Made by a program: the position numbers and the translations under genes. Shown here one piece after another: positions 1 to 9,697 of a stretch of DNA of 64,000 nt. The stretch is from Comamonas sp. JUb58 (GTDB taxonomy: Bacteria > Pseudomonadota > Gammaproteobacteria > Burkholderiales > Burkholderiaceae_C). The notes below the pieces were generated by a model that saw nothing but the letters and a program-made list of their open reading frames with translations, was not told the origin of the DNA and ran no database searches. The stretch covers positions 434,001-498,000 of the forward strand of contig NZ_SOAL01000001.1 of the NCBI RefSeq assembly GCF_004364775.1. Direction: 5' to 3'. How positions within the stretch are numbered: position 1 is the first letter of the stretch; each line of letters starts with the position of its first letter.

Positions 1-593
1 TTGTTGGCCGGCCATTCGCCGATCACCAGGGCCAGGTAGGTCTTACCCGTCTCGCGTTCGCGGAACTGGTCCTGCAGATGGGTCAGGGCCGAACGCTTCT
101 TGGCCACCAGCAAGATGCCCGAGGTTTCGCGGTCCAGCCGGTGCACCAGCTCCAGAAAGCGGGCATCCGGGTGGGCGCGGCGCAGCTGCTCGATCACGCC
201 AAAGCTGACGCCCGAGCCGCCGTGCACCGCCACGCCGGCGGGTTTGTTGATCGCCAGCATGACATCGTCATCGAGCAACAAGGGAAACTCCCTAGCTGGC
301 ACCGCGCGCTCGGCTTCGTCGGGTTTGGCAGCCACGCGCACCGGCGGAATCCGCACCACATCGCCCGGTTGTACGCGAGTGTCCGCTGTCGTGCGGCCCT
401 TGTTGATACGGACTTCACCCTGGCGGATGATGCGGTAGATATGGGTCTTGGGTACGCCTTTGAGGTGGCGCATCAGAAAATTGTCCAGGCGCTGGCCTGC
501 GTCGTCGGGGTGGACCTCGACCAGCCTTACAGCCACTGGGGGTGCTTGTGGACTACGGGGCTCGCCCGGTTTGCCCCCTATAATATGTTTCAC
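1..593 (-). CDS. rluC: 23S rRNA pseudouridine synthase RluC (3' end outside window)
   Basis: Pseudouridine synthase of the RluA/RluC family, expected to modify three uridines of 23S rRNA during 50S assembly. The visible 197 residues start at a GTG (593-591) and read VKHIIGGK. An S4-like RNA-binding segment follows (QRLDNFLMRHLKGVPKTHIYRIIRQGEVRINKG, residues about 34-66). The catalytic motif HRLDRETSG then contains the essential Asp of this family. The reading frame is open to the window edge, so the last third of the protein is missing. It is divergent from rne, the same arrangement as in enterobacteria, which supports both calls. The GTG is the first plausible start before the S4 domain. 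A TATAAT at 579-584 on the opposite strand lies just inside the gene. Confidence 0.93.
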   Translation of the reverse strand, partial: MKHIIGGKPGEPRSPQAPPVAVRLVEVHPDDAGQRLDNFLMRHLKGVPKTHIYRIIRQGEVRINKGRTTADTRVQPGDVVRIPPVRVAAKPDEAERAVPAREFPLLLDDDVMLAINKPAGVAVHGGSGVSFGVIEQLRRAHPDARFLELVHRLDRETSGILLVAKKRSALTHLQDQFRERETGKTYLALVIGEWPAN

Positions 594-1181
594 CTGCGCG
601 ATAGAGTTATTGGTTTACCGGTGAGCAGTTTAATTCACCCACCAGTACCCGCACAGGCCGGTCGATGTCTGGCTGATCGCCTTGCCGCCCCACCTGCATA
701 CCAAAAGATTGCGCAGGGGACGCCAAGTGAATCAGGCGGACAGACACATTGAAACAACGAAAAAACAGATTTTTGGCGACAGCTGTCGCAAAGGCCTGCA
801 ACCAGGCCCCGCTCAGCTGATCGTCTTCACACCAAACATGTTGATTTTGTGGGCTTGGATGGCAACTCTCTGGCACAGCAGCAGCTGTGCGCCAGTGCGT
901 CTTGCCGTGCCCGCTGTGCGCATGTTCTCAGGGCAGATATCCCAGCCGGAGGCAGCCCAGCGCTGGCTGGCCGGGTATTTACATGCCCTCTCCCGCGTGC
1001 CTAGATCCCCTGTGCTGACATAAGTATTACCAGCAAACATGACACGCTCTGTGAATTCTTTCGTTTCTCTGCGTCTGTCCCGGCATCTGTGGCTCCAGTA
1101 AGAGCCTGTTTATTGTTGGGATTGGAGACAGGTGCCTGACTGACAAAGGCAGCCTGTCCCGCATTACGAAGGACGCGCATC
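594..1181 (+). promoter_or_regulatory. Long rluC-rne intergenic region; probable structured 5' leader of rne
   Basis: 588 bases without a convincing gene; the short open frames here have no family resemblance. In enterobacteria rne has a leader of several hundred bases through which RNase E degrades its own mRNA, and the length and position here are comparable. A TATAAT on the plus strand at 579-584 could start such a leader, but no good -35 box accompanies it. A structured segment lies at 931-988: GGGCA (931-935) can pair with TGCCC (984-988), and CCAGCC (942-947) with GGCTGG (965-970). The start codon is preceded by GAAGGACGCGCATC, a usable ribosome-binding site. The autoregulatory role is inferred by analogy. 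Confidence 0.45.
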
Positions 1182-4100
1182 ATGAAACGGATGCTGATCA
1201 ACGCCACGCAAGCTGAAGAGCGCCGCCTCGCCATTGTCGATGGCCAAAAGCTGCTGGACTACGAAATTGAAATCGAAGGCCGCGAACAACGCAAAGGCAA
1301 TATCTACAAAGCCGTTGTTACCCGGGTCGAACCCTCTTTGGAAGCCTGCTTTGTCGACTACGGCGAAGACCGCCACGGCTTTCTGCCCTTCAAGGAAATC
1401 TCCAAGCAGTATTTCGCCGAAGGCGTCTCCCCCAGCCAGGCCCGCATCAATGATGTGATCAAGGAAGGCCAGGAGCTGATCGTTCAGGTCGAAAAGGAAG
1501 AACGTGGCAACAAGGGCGCGGCCCTGACCACCTTCATCTCGCTGGCCGGCCGCTATGTGGTGCTGATGCCCAACAACCCCCGTGGTGGTGGTGTCTCGCG
1601 CCGCATCGAAGGCGACGAGCGCGCCGAGCTCAAGGAGGCGATGGACCAGCTGGACTACCCCAAGGGCATGTCCATCATTGCGCGCACCGCCGGCATTGGC
1701 CGCAGCGCACCCGAACTGCAATGGGACTTGAACTACCTGCTCAAGCTCTGGGGCGCCATCGACGGTGCTGCCAAGTCGGGCAAGGGTGCCTTCCTGATCT
1801 ACCAGGAATCGAGCCTGGTGATCCGCGCAATCCGCGACTATTTCCACAATGACATCGGCGACATCCTGATCGACACCGATGACATTTATGAACAAGCCCA
1901 GCAGTTCATGGCCCATGTGATGCCTGAGCACGCTGCCCGCGTCAAGCGCTACCGCGATGACGCGCCGCTGTTCAGCCGCTTCCAGATCGAGCACCAGATC
2001 GAGTCGGCCTACTCCCGCACCGTGACCCTGCCATCGGGCGGCGCCATCGTGATCGACCACACCGAAGCGCTGGTCTCCATCGACGTGAACTCGGCCCGCG
2101 CCATCAAGGGCGGCGACATCGAGGAAACCGCCACCCGCACCAACCTGGAAGCGGCCGACGAAGTGGCCCGCCAGATGCGCCTGCGCGACCTGGGCGGCCT
2201 GATCGTGATCGACTTCATCGACATGGAAGAGTCGAAGAACCGCCGCGATGTGGAAAGCCGTCTGCGTGACGCGCTGCGCCAGGACCGTGCCCGCGTACAG
2301 TTCGGCACCATCAGCAAGTTCGGCCTGATGGAAATGAGCCGCCAGCGCCTCAAGCCTGCGCTGAGCGAAGGTGCCCACATCAACTGCCCACGCTGCGGTG
2401 GCTCCGGCCACATCCGCGATGCGGAAAGCTCGGCACTGCAGATCCTGCGCATCATCCAGGAAGAGTCGATGAAGGACAACACGGCAGCCGTGAACTGCCA
2501 GGTGCCTGTCGAAGTCGCCTCCTTCCTGCTCAACGAAAAGCGTACCGAAATCCAGAAGATCGAGCTCAAGCAGCGCGTATCCGTCACCATGGTGCCCAAC
2601 AAGGCGCTGGAGACCCCGCACTACAAGCTCGAGCGCATGAAGCACGACGATCCCCGTCTGGACTCGATGGAAGCGAGCTACAAGCTGGCCGACCCCGAAG
2701 AGGAAAGCCTGGGCTTTACCCGCCGCTCGCAAGAGCCGACCAACAAGCAGACCCCGGTCATCAAGGGCGTACTGCCCGATGCACCGGCGCCGATTGCCGA
2801 GCCACGCCCTGCACCCGCTGCCCGCACCGCCAATCCGCAAAACGGCAAGCCGGCAGGCGCCCCTGCCGCAGCGCCCGCTGCTGCACCGGTGGCCGCACCG
2901 CAAAAGGGCTTCTTCGCCTGGCTCAAGCGCTTCTTCGGCATGGCCCCTGAGCCCGCACCGGCTCCCGTGCCTGCACCAGCAGCCGCACCGGCCGCCGACG
3001 CCCGCCGTGAAAACCGCGATGGCCGCAACGCCAACAACCGTGGCGGCCGTGGTGACCGTGCAGAGCGCGGCGACCGTGGTGAGCGCAAGGATGGAAACCG
3101 CCCCGCCCGTGGCGAGCGCGCCGAAGGCGAGCAGCGCACTGAGCGCAATGGCCGTGGCAACAACGGCGCGGCCGACGGTAGCCGCAGCCCCCGTGGTGGC
3201 GACCAGGAAGGCCGCAACCGCCGTGGTGAGCGCGGTGACCGCCAAGAGCGCAGCCGCCGTGACGAAGCCCCGCTGAACCCACAAGCCGGTGACAACGCAG
3301 CCGCCAATGGCGAGCGCCAGGAACGCGCACCGCGCCCCGAGCGCGCTCCCCGCGAGCCGCGTGAAGGCCGCCGCGACCGTGGTGACCGCCAGGACCGCCG
3401 CAACAACGGTGACGAGGCCGCTCAGCCATTGAACGCCGTGGCACCGGCCCCCATCAACGCCGATGCGGTGATCGCCTCCCTGCCATCGCTGGACCTGGAT
3501 ACCGGCAACCAAGCCGCACCAGCCGCTGATGCAGACGGCGCAACGCCAGAGCGCCGTGAGCGCCGCTCGCGTGACCGCTATGGCCGCGACCGCCGCAACC
3601 GTGGTGAGCGCGAGCGCAATGGCCGTGACGAGCAAGTGGAAGGCGACAACGCCGCCGCCGACTCGGGCTTTGGCGCCGATGCCGCCCCTGCCGTGTCGCA
3701 AGACGCCGACGAGGCACCACGCCGCAGCTACTTCAACGCAGCGCCTGCAGCTGCACCGGCAGAGGCCCCAGCGCCCGCCGTGGCGGATGTGGCACCGGCT
3801 CCCGCCCCAGTGGCACAAGCCGAGCAAGCCGTTGTCGCTCAGGAAGCTGCACCCGTAGCCGCTGTGGCTCCCGTGGCACCTGCCGCTCCTGTCGCAGCAG
3901 CACCCGTGGTTGCAGCCCCTGCGCCTGTCGTTGCCGAGCCTGCCAAGGCCGGTCTGCCAGCGATTGCCAGCTACAGCCTGCCGCTGGATGCACTGCACCA
4001 GATCGCCAGCACCGCCGGCCTGCAATGGATCAACTCCGATGCCGACAAGATCGCTGCCGTGCAAGCGGCCATCGCCGCCGAGCCCAAGCCCTTGCATGTG

Positions 4101-4211
4101 CCGCGTGAGCGCCAGCCCGTGGTGCAGATCGACCAGGGCCCGCTGATCCTCGTCGAGACCCGCAAGGATCTGACCGACCTGGTCCTGCCGTTTGAGCGCG
4201 AAACCGCTTAA
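1182..4211 (+). CDS. rne: Ribonuclease E
   Basis: Essential endoribonuclease that cleaves single-stranded AU-rich RNA, matures rRNA and tRNA and scaffolds the degradosome. It has 1009 residues. The N-terminal half matches the catalytic core: S1 domain (about 37-120), 5'-sensor/RNase H-like region, and the two metal-binding aspartates D301 (SIDVNSAR) and D344 (VIDFIDME). The zinc-link CPRC has cysteines at 402 and 405. The C-terminal half, from about 510, is low complexity: Ala/Pro-rich linkers alternate with Arg/Gly/Asn/Asp-rich blocks ([20 protein letters not shown] type), expected to bind RNA and partners. A conserved, non-repetitive tail of about 85 residues (from [14 protein letters not shown]) closes the protein. 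A long ORF on the opposite strand here is a codon-bias shadow. Confidence 0.97.
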   Translation: MKRMLINATQAEERRLAIVDGQKLLDYEIEIEGREQRKGNIYKAVVTRVEPSLEACFVDYGEDRHGFLPFKEISKQYFAEGVSPSQARINDVIKEGQELIVQVEKEERGNKGAALTTFISLAGRYVVLMPNNPRGGGVSRRIEGDERAELKEAMDQLDYPKGMSIIARTAGIGRSAPELQWDLNYLLKLWGAIDGAAKSGKGAFLIYQESSLVIRAIRDYFHNDIGDILIDTDDIYEQAQQFMAHVMPEHAARVKRYRDDAPLFSRFQIEHQIESAYSRTVTLPSGGAIVIDHTEALVSIDVNSARAIKGGDIEETATRTNLEAADEVARQMRLRDLGGLIVIDFIDMEESKNRRDVESRLRDALRQDRARVQFGTISKFGLMEMSRQRLKPALSEGAHINCPRCGGSGHIRDAESSALQILRIIQEESMKDNTAAVNCQVPVEVASFLLNEKRTEIQKIELKQRVSVTMVPNKALETPHYKLERMKHDDPRLDSMEASYKLADPEEESLGFTRRSQEPTNKQTPVIKGVLPDAPAPIAEPRPAPAARTANPQNGKPAGAPAAAPAAAPVAAPQKGFFAWLKRFFGMAPEPAPAPVPAPAAAPAADARRENRDGRNANNRGGRGDRAERGDRGERKDGNRPARGERAEGEQRTERNGRGNNGAADGSRSPRGGDQEGRNRRGERGDRQERSRRDEAPLNPQAGDNAAANGERQERAPRPERAPREPREGRRDRGDRQDRRNNGDEAAQPLNAVAPAPINADAVIASLPSLDLDTGNQAAPAADADGATPERRERRSRDRYGRDRRNRGERERNGRDEQVEGDNAAADSGFGADAAPAVSQDADEAPRRSYFNAAPAAAPAEAPAPAVADVAPAPAPVAQAEQAVVAQEAAPVAAVAPVAPAAPVAAAPVVAAPAPVVAEPAKAGLPAIASYSLPLDALHQIASTAGLQWINSDADKIAAVQAAIAAEPKPLHVPRERQPVVQIDQGPLILVETRKDLTDLVLPFERETA

Positions 4212-4233
4212 AAACTGCTGACCCAGCAACCCT

Positions 4234-4258
4234 CAGGCCGGAGCGATCCGGCCTGTTT
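4234..4258 (+). terminator. Rho-independent-type terminator after rne
   Basis: Perfect 8-bp stem CAGGCCGG / CCGGCCTG with a 6-base loop, followed by TTTC. It lies 22 bases after the rne stop and just before yaaA. The U-tract is short, so termination may be partial. Confidence 0.6.
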
Positions 4259-4275
4259 CATTGATGGAGCCCCTG

Positions 4276-5052
4276 ATGCTGTTTCTGCTCTCGCCCGCCA
4301 AATCTCTGGACTACGAAACCCCGCTGCCCGCCGGCCTGGCCAGCACGCAGCCCCAGTTCATCCCCCAGTCCAAGGCCTTGATCGCGGTGCTGCGCAGCCA
4401 GTCGCCGCAGCAGATCGCCAGCCTGATGGACATCAGCGACAAGCTCGCTGCACTGAATGTGGCCCGCTATGAGGCCTGGTCGCCCAAGTTCAGCAGCAAG
4501 AACGCGCGCCAGGCCATCATGGCCTTCAATGGCGATGTCTACGACGGCCTGCAGGCCCCTACCCTGAGCGCCAAGCAGCTCGATTGGGCGCAGTCCCACC
4601 TGTGCATGCTCAGCGGCCTCTACGGCGTGCTGCGCCCGCTCGATCTGATGCAGCCCTACCGGCTGGAGATGGGCACGCGCCTGGCCACCGAGCAGGGCAG
4701 CAACCTCTACCATTTCTGGGGCACGCAGATCGCCGACTACCTCAATGCGCAGCAGGCCAGCGAAGACAAGCCCGTCGTCGTCAACCTGGCCTCGCAGGAG
4801 TACTTCAAATCGGTGGACCGCAAGGTGCTGCGCGCCAGGGTCATCGACTGCAGTTTTGAAGACTACAAGAACGGCCAGTACAAGATCATCAGCTTCTTTG
4901 CCAAGAAGGCGCGGGGCATGATGGCGCGCTACGCGATCGAGCACCAGACCAAGACGCCGGCGGCCTTGAAGAAGTTCAGCACTGCGGGCTACGCCTTCAC
5001 GCCCGAGGCCTCGACTGAAGACCATTTCGTGTTCAGGCGCAAAGTCGATTGA
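4276..5052 (+). CDS. yaaA: Peroxide stress protein YaaA (UPF0246)
   Basis: 258-residue protein of the YaaA/DUF328 family. In E. coli YaaA lowers intracellular free iron under peroxide stress, and the fold binds DNA. Family hallmarks are present along the whole length: the N-terminus MLFLLSPAKSLDYE, the block NARQAIMAFNGDVYDGL, LSGLYGVLRPLDLMQPYRLEMG, NLASQEYFKSV and IISFFAKKARGMMARY. The ATG at 4276 was chosen because it gives the family N-terminus and has GGAG six bases upstream. In-frame TTG 4261 and ATG 4264 would add five or four residues. It follows the rne terminator directly and may be read from its own promoter or by readthrough. Confidence 0.94.
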   Translation: MLFLLSPAKSLDYETPLPAGLASTQPQFIPQSKALIAVLRSQSPQQIASLMDISDKLAALNVARYEAWSPKFSSKNARQAIMAFNGDVYDGLQAPTLSAKQLDWAQSHLCMLSGLYGVLRPLDLMQPYRLEMGTRLATEQGSNLYHFWGTQIADYLNAQQASEDKPVVVNLASQEYFKSVDRKVLRARVIDCSFEDYKNGQYKIISFFAKKARGMMARYAIEHQTKTPAALKKFSTAGYAFTPEASTEDHFVFRRKVD

Positions 5053-5090
5053 TGCGACTTTGATGCACAATGGGCCGCGAAAGGAATCTG

Positions 5091-5972
5091 ATGACAGCCT
5101 CGCAACCCCTCACCCCGGAACTGCGCGCCTGGATAATTGAACAGGCCAGCGCAGGCGTCAGCGCCGACCGCGTGTTCAAAGCCATGTGTGATGCCGGCTG
5201 GAACGCCGACGTCGCCGAGTCAGCGATGGAATCGGTCCTGACCGAGCACCTCGCGCAGTTGCAGGCGAGCAAGGAGAGCCCCGTCGTGGCGGCCTCCCAG
5301 CCAGCTGCCCCATCCCGTCCCCTGCCCGAGCCCAGCCTGGGCCAATCGCCCTCTACCATCGATGTCGGTGACCGCGAGGTCAGCGTGCTGCTGGCCCTGC
5401 AGCACCCGCGCGTCGTTGTGTTCGGCAATCTGCTCTCCGACGAGGAGTGCGACGCCATCATTGCGGCGGCCGAGCCGCGCATGCAGCGTTCGCTGACCGT
5501 CGAGACCCAAACCGGTGGCGAAGAAGTCAATGCCGACCGCACCAGCGATGGCATGTTTTTTCAGCGCGAGGAAACACCCGCCGTCGCCGCGCTGGAGCGC
5601 CGCATCGCCAAGCTGGTCAACTGGCCGGAAAATCATGGCGAAGGCCTGCAGGTGCTGCACTACCGGCCCGGTGCCGAGTACAAGCCGCACTACGACTACT
5701 TCGACCCGACCCAGCCCGGCACGCCGACGATTTTGAAGCGTGGCGGCCAGCGCCTGGCCACCCTGGTGATCTACCTGAACAACCCGCAAGCCGGCGGCGG
5801 CACCAGCTTTCCCGATGTGGGGCTGGAAGTCGCACCGCGCCGTGGCAATGCCGTGTTCTTCAGCTACGCCGCCCCCGACCCCGCAACCAAGAGCCTGCAT
5901 GGCGGCTCGCCGGTGATCGCCGGCGAGAAATGGATCGCCACCAAGTGGTTGCGCGAGGGCGAATTCAAGTAA
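5091..5972 (+). CDS. 2-oxoglutarate/Fe(II)-dependent prolyl 4-hydroxylase-like oxygenase
   Basis: 293-residue member of the 2OG-Fe(II) oxygenase superfamily, P4H-alpha type. The C-terminal domain (about 105-293) holds the iron ligands H200 and D202 ([10 protein letters not shown]) and H270 (KSLHGG), with K280 as the probable 2-oxoglutarate-binding residue. [21 protein letters not shown] is the typical central strand. The N-terminal 60 residues are helical and could be a small separate domain ([22 protein letters not shown]), followed by a Pro/Ala linker. The substrate is unknown; bacterial relatives hydroxylate proline in proteins, including elongation factor Tu in Pseudomonas. The ATG at 5091 has AAAGGA seven to ten bases upstream. 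Confidence 0.85.
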   Translation: MTASQPLTPELRAWIIEQASAGVSADRVFKAMCDAGWNADVAESAMESVLTEHLAQLQASKESPVVAASQPAAPSRPLPEPSLGQSPSTIDVGDREVSVLLALQHPRVVVFGNLLSDEECDAIIAAAEPRMQRSLTVETQTGGEEVNADRTSDGMFFQREETPAVAALERRIAKLVNWPENHGEGLQVLHYRPGAEYKPHYDYFDPTQPGTPTILKRGGQRLATLVIYLNNPQAGGGTSFPDVGLEVAPRRGNAVFFSYAAPDPATKSLHGGSPVIAGEKWIATKWLREGEFK

Positions 5973-5978
5973 ACCGCA

Positions 5979-6016
5979 GCCGCCGCCTAGCCCCCGCGCA
6001 GGCAGCGGCCGCTTTT
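5979..6016 (+). terminator. Terminator-like hairpin after the hydroxylase gene
   Basis: GCCGCCGCC (5979-5987) can pair imperfectly with GGCAGCGGC (6001-6009), followed by CGCTTTTTG. It sits seven bases after the stop codon. The stem has a mismatch and a GC-rich loop. Confidence 0.4.
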
Positions 6017-6027
6017 TGATCCACAGC

Positions 6028-6885
6028 ATGACCGTCTCCCCTTCGCCCGAGCAATCGCCCCTGGGCCAGCGCTCCGCCTACATCGACCAGTACGACCCCA
6101 CCCTGCTCTTCCCGCTGCCCCGCCAGGCCAAGCGCGACGAGATCGGCCTGCAGCCCGACAAGCTGCCCTTTTTTGGCGCCGACCTGTGGACGGCCTATGA
6201 AGTCTCCTGGCTCAACCTGCGCGGCAAGCCCCAGGTCGCGCTGGTGAGCTTCACCATCCCCTGCGAAACGCCCAACATCGTCGAGAGCAAGTCCTTCAAG
6301 CTCTACCTGAACAGCTTCAACAACAGCCGCTTTGGCTCGGTCGATGAAGTGCGGGCCAAGCTGCTGGCCGATATCAGCGAAGCCGTATGGCGCGGCGCGC
6401 CTTACCAGGCCTCGGTGGGCGTGCAGATGATCGACCCCGAGGTGTTCGACACCCTGCCACTGCAAGAGCTCGACGGCCTGAACCTGGACCGGCTGGACAT
6501 CGACTGCGAGCACTACCAGCCCCAACCGCAGTTGCTGCGCGCCGCCTTTGATGAGGCGCCCGTCACCGAGACCCTGTGCAGCCGCCTGCTCAAGAGCAAC
6601 TGCCTGGTCACCGGCCAGCCCGACTGGGGCAGCGTGCGCATCAGCTACACCGGCCCGGCGATCGACCAAGAGCGCCTGCTGCAGTACATCGTGAGCTTTC
6701 GCAACCACAACGAATTCCACGAGCAATGCGTCGAGCGCATGTTTGTCGATATCTGGAAGCACTGCAAGCCGATCCGCCTGACGGTCTATGCCCGCTACAC
6801 GCGCCGGGGTGGCCTGGACATCAACCCGCTGCGCACCAGCCAGCCGATGGCCCTGCCGGCCAATATCCGCACCGCACGCCAGTAA
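6028..6885 (+). CDS. queF: NADPH-dependent 7-cyano-7-deazaguanine reductase QueF
   Basis: Reduces the nitrile of preQ0 to the aminomethyl of preQ1 in queuosine biosynthesis, a cytoplasmic tRNA-modification pathway. The 285-residue length fits the long, tandem T-fold (YqcD) subfamily. The QueF signature [13 protein letters not shown] is at about 86-98 in the first half. The catalytic pair is in the second half: C192 in [13 protein letters not shown] forms the thioimide with substrate, and D199 protonates it. The ATG at 6028 gives the usual family length; a TTG at 6016 would add four residues. The stop codon abuts the stop of convergent dinB with no base between them. Confidence 0.95.
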   Translation: MTVSPSPEQSPLGQRSAYIDQYDPTLLFPLPRQAKRDEIGLQPDKLPFFGADLWTAYEVSWLNLRGKPQVALVSFTIPCETPNIVESKSFKLYLNSFNNSRFGSVDEVRAKLLADISEAVWRGAPYQASVGVQMIDPEVFDTLPLQELDGLNLDRLDIDCEHYQPQPQLLRAAFDEAPVTETLCSRLLKSNCLVTGQPDWGSVRISYTGPAIDQERLLQYIVSFRNHNEFHEQCVERMFVDIWKHCKPIRLTVYARYTRRGGLDINPLRTSQPMALPANIRTARQ

Positions 6886-8181
6886 TCAGTCGAGGTCGTC
6901 GAACAGCGGCAAGGTGTAGGGGTCGGCCTTCTGCTCCGCAACGCCCAGCCGGTTTTGGGCCTGGCGCATGGCCTGCCAGTCGCCCACCAGGCCCTGGGCC
7001 AAGGCCTGCTCCAGCGGCAGCAGGCCACCCACCCTCACCCCCAAGAGCCGCAGGCGCTGGTCCAAAGGCGCGCGCTTGAGGCATTGGCCCGCTGCATGCC
7101 GGATGGCAGCGGCATCCTGGGTGTAGAGCGGCAGGCTGTGGTCGCGCGTGGCGATGCGAAAGTCCGGGTAGCGCAGCTTGATGCCAATCGTGCGCCCCAC
7201 ATAGCCCTTGCGCTGCAAGTCAGCGGCCACCATCTGGCACAGCTCGGTAAAGATGGCGCCCAGCTCGGCCTTGTCGCGCACCGCATGCAGGTCGCGGTCA
7301 AAGGTGGTCTCGCGGCTCATCGATACCGGCTCGCTCTCGGTCACCACCGGCCGGTTGTCCCGCCCCCAGCTCGATGCATGCAGCCAGGCGCCGTAGCTGC
7401 GGCCAAAGTGTTCCACCAACCAGGGCAGGTCCTTGGCAGCCAGATCGCCCAAGGTGGTAATGCCCAGCGCCTGCAGCTTCGCATCGGCCTTGGGGCCCAC
7501 GCCATTGATCTTGCGGCAGGCCAGCGGCCAGATCATCGTTTGCAGATCGCTCTCCAGCACGATGGACACGCCATTGGGCTTGTTGAACTCGCTGGCCATC
7601 TTGGCCAGCTGCTTGTTGGGGGCCACCCCGACCGAGCAGGTCAGCCCGGTCGCCGCATGGATGACTGCCTGCATCCGCAGCGCCAGGCTGCGGCCATGGT
7701 CGTCCTGGCCGCCTTCGACATGGGTGAAGTCGATATAGACCTCGTCCACGCCCCGGTCCTCCATCTGCGGCGCCATCGCGGTGATGATGGCCTTGAACTG
7801 GCGCGAGAAATGCCGGTAGCGCGCAAAGTCCACCGGAAGCAGGATGGCCTGCGGGCAGAGCTTGGCCGCCTTCATCATGCCCATCGCCGAGCCCACGCCA
7901 AAGGCGCGCGCCGGGTAGGTGGCCGTGGTGATCACGCCCCGGCCCACATAGTCCTTGAGCTGCGGAAAAGCCTCGGGCGGGATCGCGTCGAGCCGGTCGC
8001 CATAGCGCGCTTTCAGCGCCTCATCTTCAACCCGGCGGCCCCCGCCGATGATGACTGGCAGGCCCTTGAGCTGCGGGTAGCGCAGCAGCTCGGCCGAGGC
8101 ATAGAAGGCATCCATGTCCAGATGCGCAATGCGGCGGCGCGGAGGCAGAACAACAGGCGATGGCGAGGGGGCGGAGCACAC
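6886..8181 (-). CDS. dinB: DNA polymerase IV (Y-family translesion polymerase)
   Basis: 431-residue Y-family polymerase for lesion bypass. The first catalytic motif is HLDMDAFYASAE and the second is VDEVYIDFT, giving the Asp and Asp-Glu metal ligands. CSVGVAPNKQLAKMASEFNKPNG is the thumb/palm boundary motif, and a helix-hairpin-helix region follows (INGVGPKADAKLQALGITTLGDL). The little-finger domain occupies about 260-400. The C-terminal LPLFDDLD resembles a beta-clamp binding tail. No convincing LexA box was seen upstream, so SOS control cannot be claimed. The gene converges on queF with zero spacing. Confidence 0.94.
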   Translation of the reverse strand: MCSAPSPSPVVLPPRRRIAHLDMDAFYASAELLRYPQLKGLPVIIGGGRRVEDEALKARYGDRLDAIPPEAFPQLKDYVGRGVITTATYPARAFGVGSAMGMMKAAKLCPQAILLPVDFARYRHFSRQFKAIITAMAPQMEDRGVDEVYIDFTHVEGGQDDHGRSLALRMQAVIHAATGLTCSVGVAPNKQLAKMASEFNKPNGVSIVLESDLQTMIWPLACRKINGVGPKADAKLQALGITTLGDLAAKDLPWLVEHFGRSYGAWLHASSWGRDNRPVVTESEPVSMSRETTFDRDLHAVRDKAELGAIFTELCQMVAADLQRKGYVGRTIGIKLRYPDFRIATRDHSLPLYTQDAAAIRHAAGQCLKRAPLDQRLRLLGVRVGGLLPLEQALAQGLVGDWQAMRQAQNRLGVAEQKADPYTLPLFDDLD

Positions 8182-8258
8182 CTGGCTATTGTCTCCCAGC
8201 GCGGCGTGGCTTGCAGCGGCCCGCAGCGCAAAACCAGCTGCGAGGCTGCTGCGGGCGA

Positions 8259-9602
8259 TCAGTGGTCGTGGTGCAGGTAGGCGGCCTGCTTGGGCAGGCG
8301 CAGGCTGAACAGGAAGGCAATCACCATCATCACCGACACATACCAGAAGAAGGCGTTTTCATGGCCGGCGTTCTTCAGCGCCAGCGCCACAAACTCGGCC
8401 GAGCCACCAAAAATGGCATTGGCCACCGCATAGGCCAGGCCCACGCCCAGAGCGCGCACCTCGGGCGGGAACATCTCCGCTTTGACGATGCCCGAGATCG
8501 AGGTGTAGAAGCTCACAATCGCCAGCGCGACCAGGATCAGCACGCCGGCCGTCACCGGCGACGAGGCCTGGTGCAGGGTGGTCAGAATCGGCACCGTGCC
8601 CAGGGCACCCAGCGCGCCAAACAGCATCATGCTGGTGCGCCGGCCAATGCGGTCGGACAGCGCGCCAAACAGCGGCTGCATGCACATGTACAGGAACAGG
8701 CAGACGGTCATCACATAGCTGGCCGTCTTGATCGGCAAGCCCACGCTGTTGACCAGGTACTTCTGCATATAGGTGGTGAAGGTGTAGAAGATCAGCGAGC
8801 CGCCAGCGGTATAGCCCAGCACGGTGACAAAGGCGCGCCAGTGGTGCTTGAACAGATTGCCCAGGGTGCCGGTTTCCTTGTTCTGCATGGCCTCGCTGGA
8901 TTGGGTCTCATGCAGGGTGCGGCGCAGCAGCATGGCCACAACAGCGGCCGCAGCGCCCACCACAAAGGGAATGCGCCAGCCCCAGGCACGCAGCTCGGCA
9001 TCGCTCAGCACGGCTTCCAGGATGACGATGAGGAGCACGGCCAGCAGCTGGCCGCCGATCAGGGTCACATACTGGAAGGACGAGAAAAAGCCGCGCTGGC
9101 CCTTGAGGGCCACTTCGCTCATATAGGTGGCCGTGGTGCCGTATTCACCGCCCACCGATAGGCCTTGGAACAAACGGCAGAGCAGCAGCAAGAACGGCGC
9201 CCAGGCGCCGATTTGTGCATAGGTGGGCAGGCAAGCAATCACCAGGGAGCCGGCGCACATCATGGTCACCGAGATCAGCATGGATTTCTTGCGGCCGTAC
9301 TTGTCGGCAATGCGGCCAAACAGCCAGCCGCCGATGGGGCGCATCAAAAAGCCGGCGGCAAAAACGCCGGCGGTGTTCAGCAGCTGTACGGTGGGGTCAC
9401 CTTTTGGGAAGAAGGCAGCGGCAAAGTAGATGGCCGAGAAGGCATAGACATAGAAGTCAAACCATTCCACCAGGTTGCCTGACGAGGCCGCCATGATGGA
9501 GAAAATGCGGTGGCGCTTTTCTTCAGGGCTGTAATGGGGAGGAGTGGTAGCCGAAGTCTGGGCGGCCGATGGCCCAGGTCCTGGCACGGAGGGTGTTGTC
9601 AT
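8259..9602 (-). CDS. MHS-family MFS transporter (alpha-ketoglutarate permease KgtP-like)
   Basis: 447-residue inner-membrane proton symporter of the metabolite:H+ symporter family, with 12 predicted membrane segments. Supporting blocks are [14 protein letters not shown] in the first helix region, [21 protein letters not shown] (the family loop 2-3 signature), [22 protein letters not shown], and the second signature [13 protein letters not shown]. The sequence is closest in character to dicarboxylate or alpha-ketoglutarate permeases, but the substrate cannot be fixed from sequence. The ATG at 9602 was chosen because the upstream in-frame extension (to 9752) is Ala/Arg-rich and unlike the family. 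No regulator gene adjoins it. Confidence 0.85.
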   Translation of the reverse strand: MTTPSVPGPGPSAAQTSATTPPHYSPEEKRHRIFSIMAASSGNLVEWFDFYVYAFSAIYFAAAFFPKGDPTVQLLNTAGVFAAGFLMRPIGGWLFGRIADKYGRKKSMLISVTMMCAGSLVIACLPTYAQIGAWAPFLLLLCRLFQGLSVGGEYGTTATYMSEVALKGQRGFFSSFQYVTLIGGQLLAVLLIVILEAVLSDAELRAWGWRIPFVVGAAAAVVAMLLRRTLHETQSSEAMQNKETGTLGNLFKHHWRAFVTVLGYTAGGSLIFYTFTTYMQKYLVNSVGLPIKTASYVMTVCLFLYMCMQPLFGALSDRIGRRTSMMLFGALGALGTVPILTTLHQASSPVTAGVLILVALAIVSFYTSISGIVKAEMFPPEVRALGVGLAYAVANAIFGGSAEFVALALKNAGHENAFFWYVSVMMVIAFLFSLRLPKQAAYLHHDH

Positions 9603-9665
9603 TGGAGTGGTCCCGTGTAGCAATGCAGACCATGATGCGCCGCCCGCGAGACCCCCTGATGTCAG

Positions 9666-9696
9666 ACGGGCGCTGAATTTCCAGCGTGCAGCCCGT
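9666..9696 (-). terminator. Hairpin directly after the DMT permease stop codon
   Basis: ACGGGC (9666-9671) pairs with GCCCGT (9691-9696), with an inner CGCTG/CAGCG stem. It follows the stop codon of the minus-strand permease by one base. There is no clear U-tract on the minus strand, so it may act only as an mRNA-stabilising 3' end. Confidence 0.35.
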
Positions 9697-9697
9697 T

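Noticed and set aside
78-1023. Small open frames in the rluC-rne region (78-752, 607-876, 682-1023)
   Set aside because: They overlap rluC in another frame or lie in the leader, lack ribosome-binding sites and resemble no family.
1164-4229. 1021-codon open frame on the minus strand across rne
   Set aside because: Exactly antisense to RNase E; the protein is Gly/Val/Ala/Leu-rich and matches no family. GC-rich codon bias opens the complementary frame.
8080-8260. LexA box for dinB
   Set aside because: No CTGT-N8-ACAG-type site was found before the dinB start.
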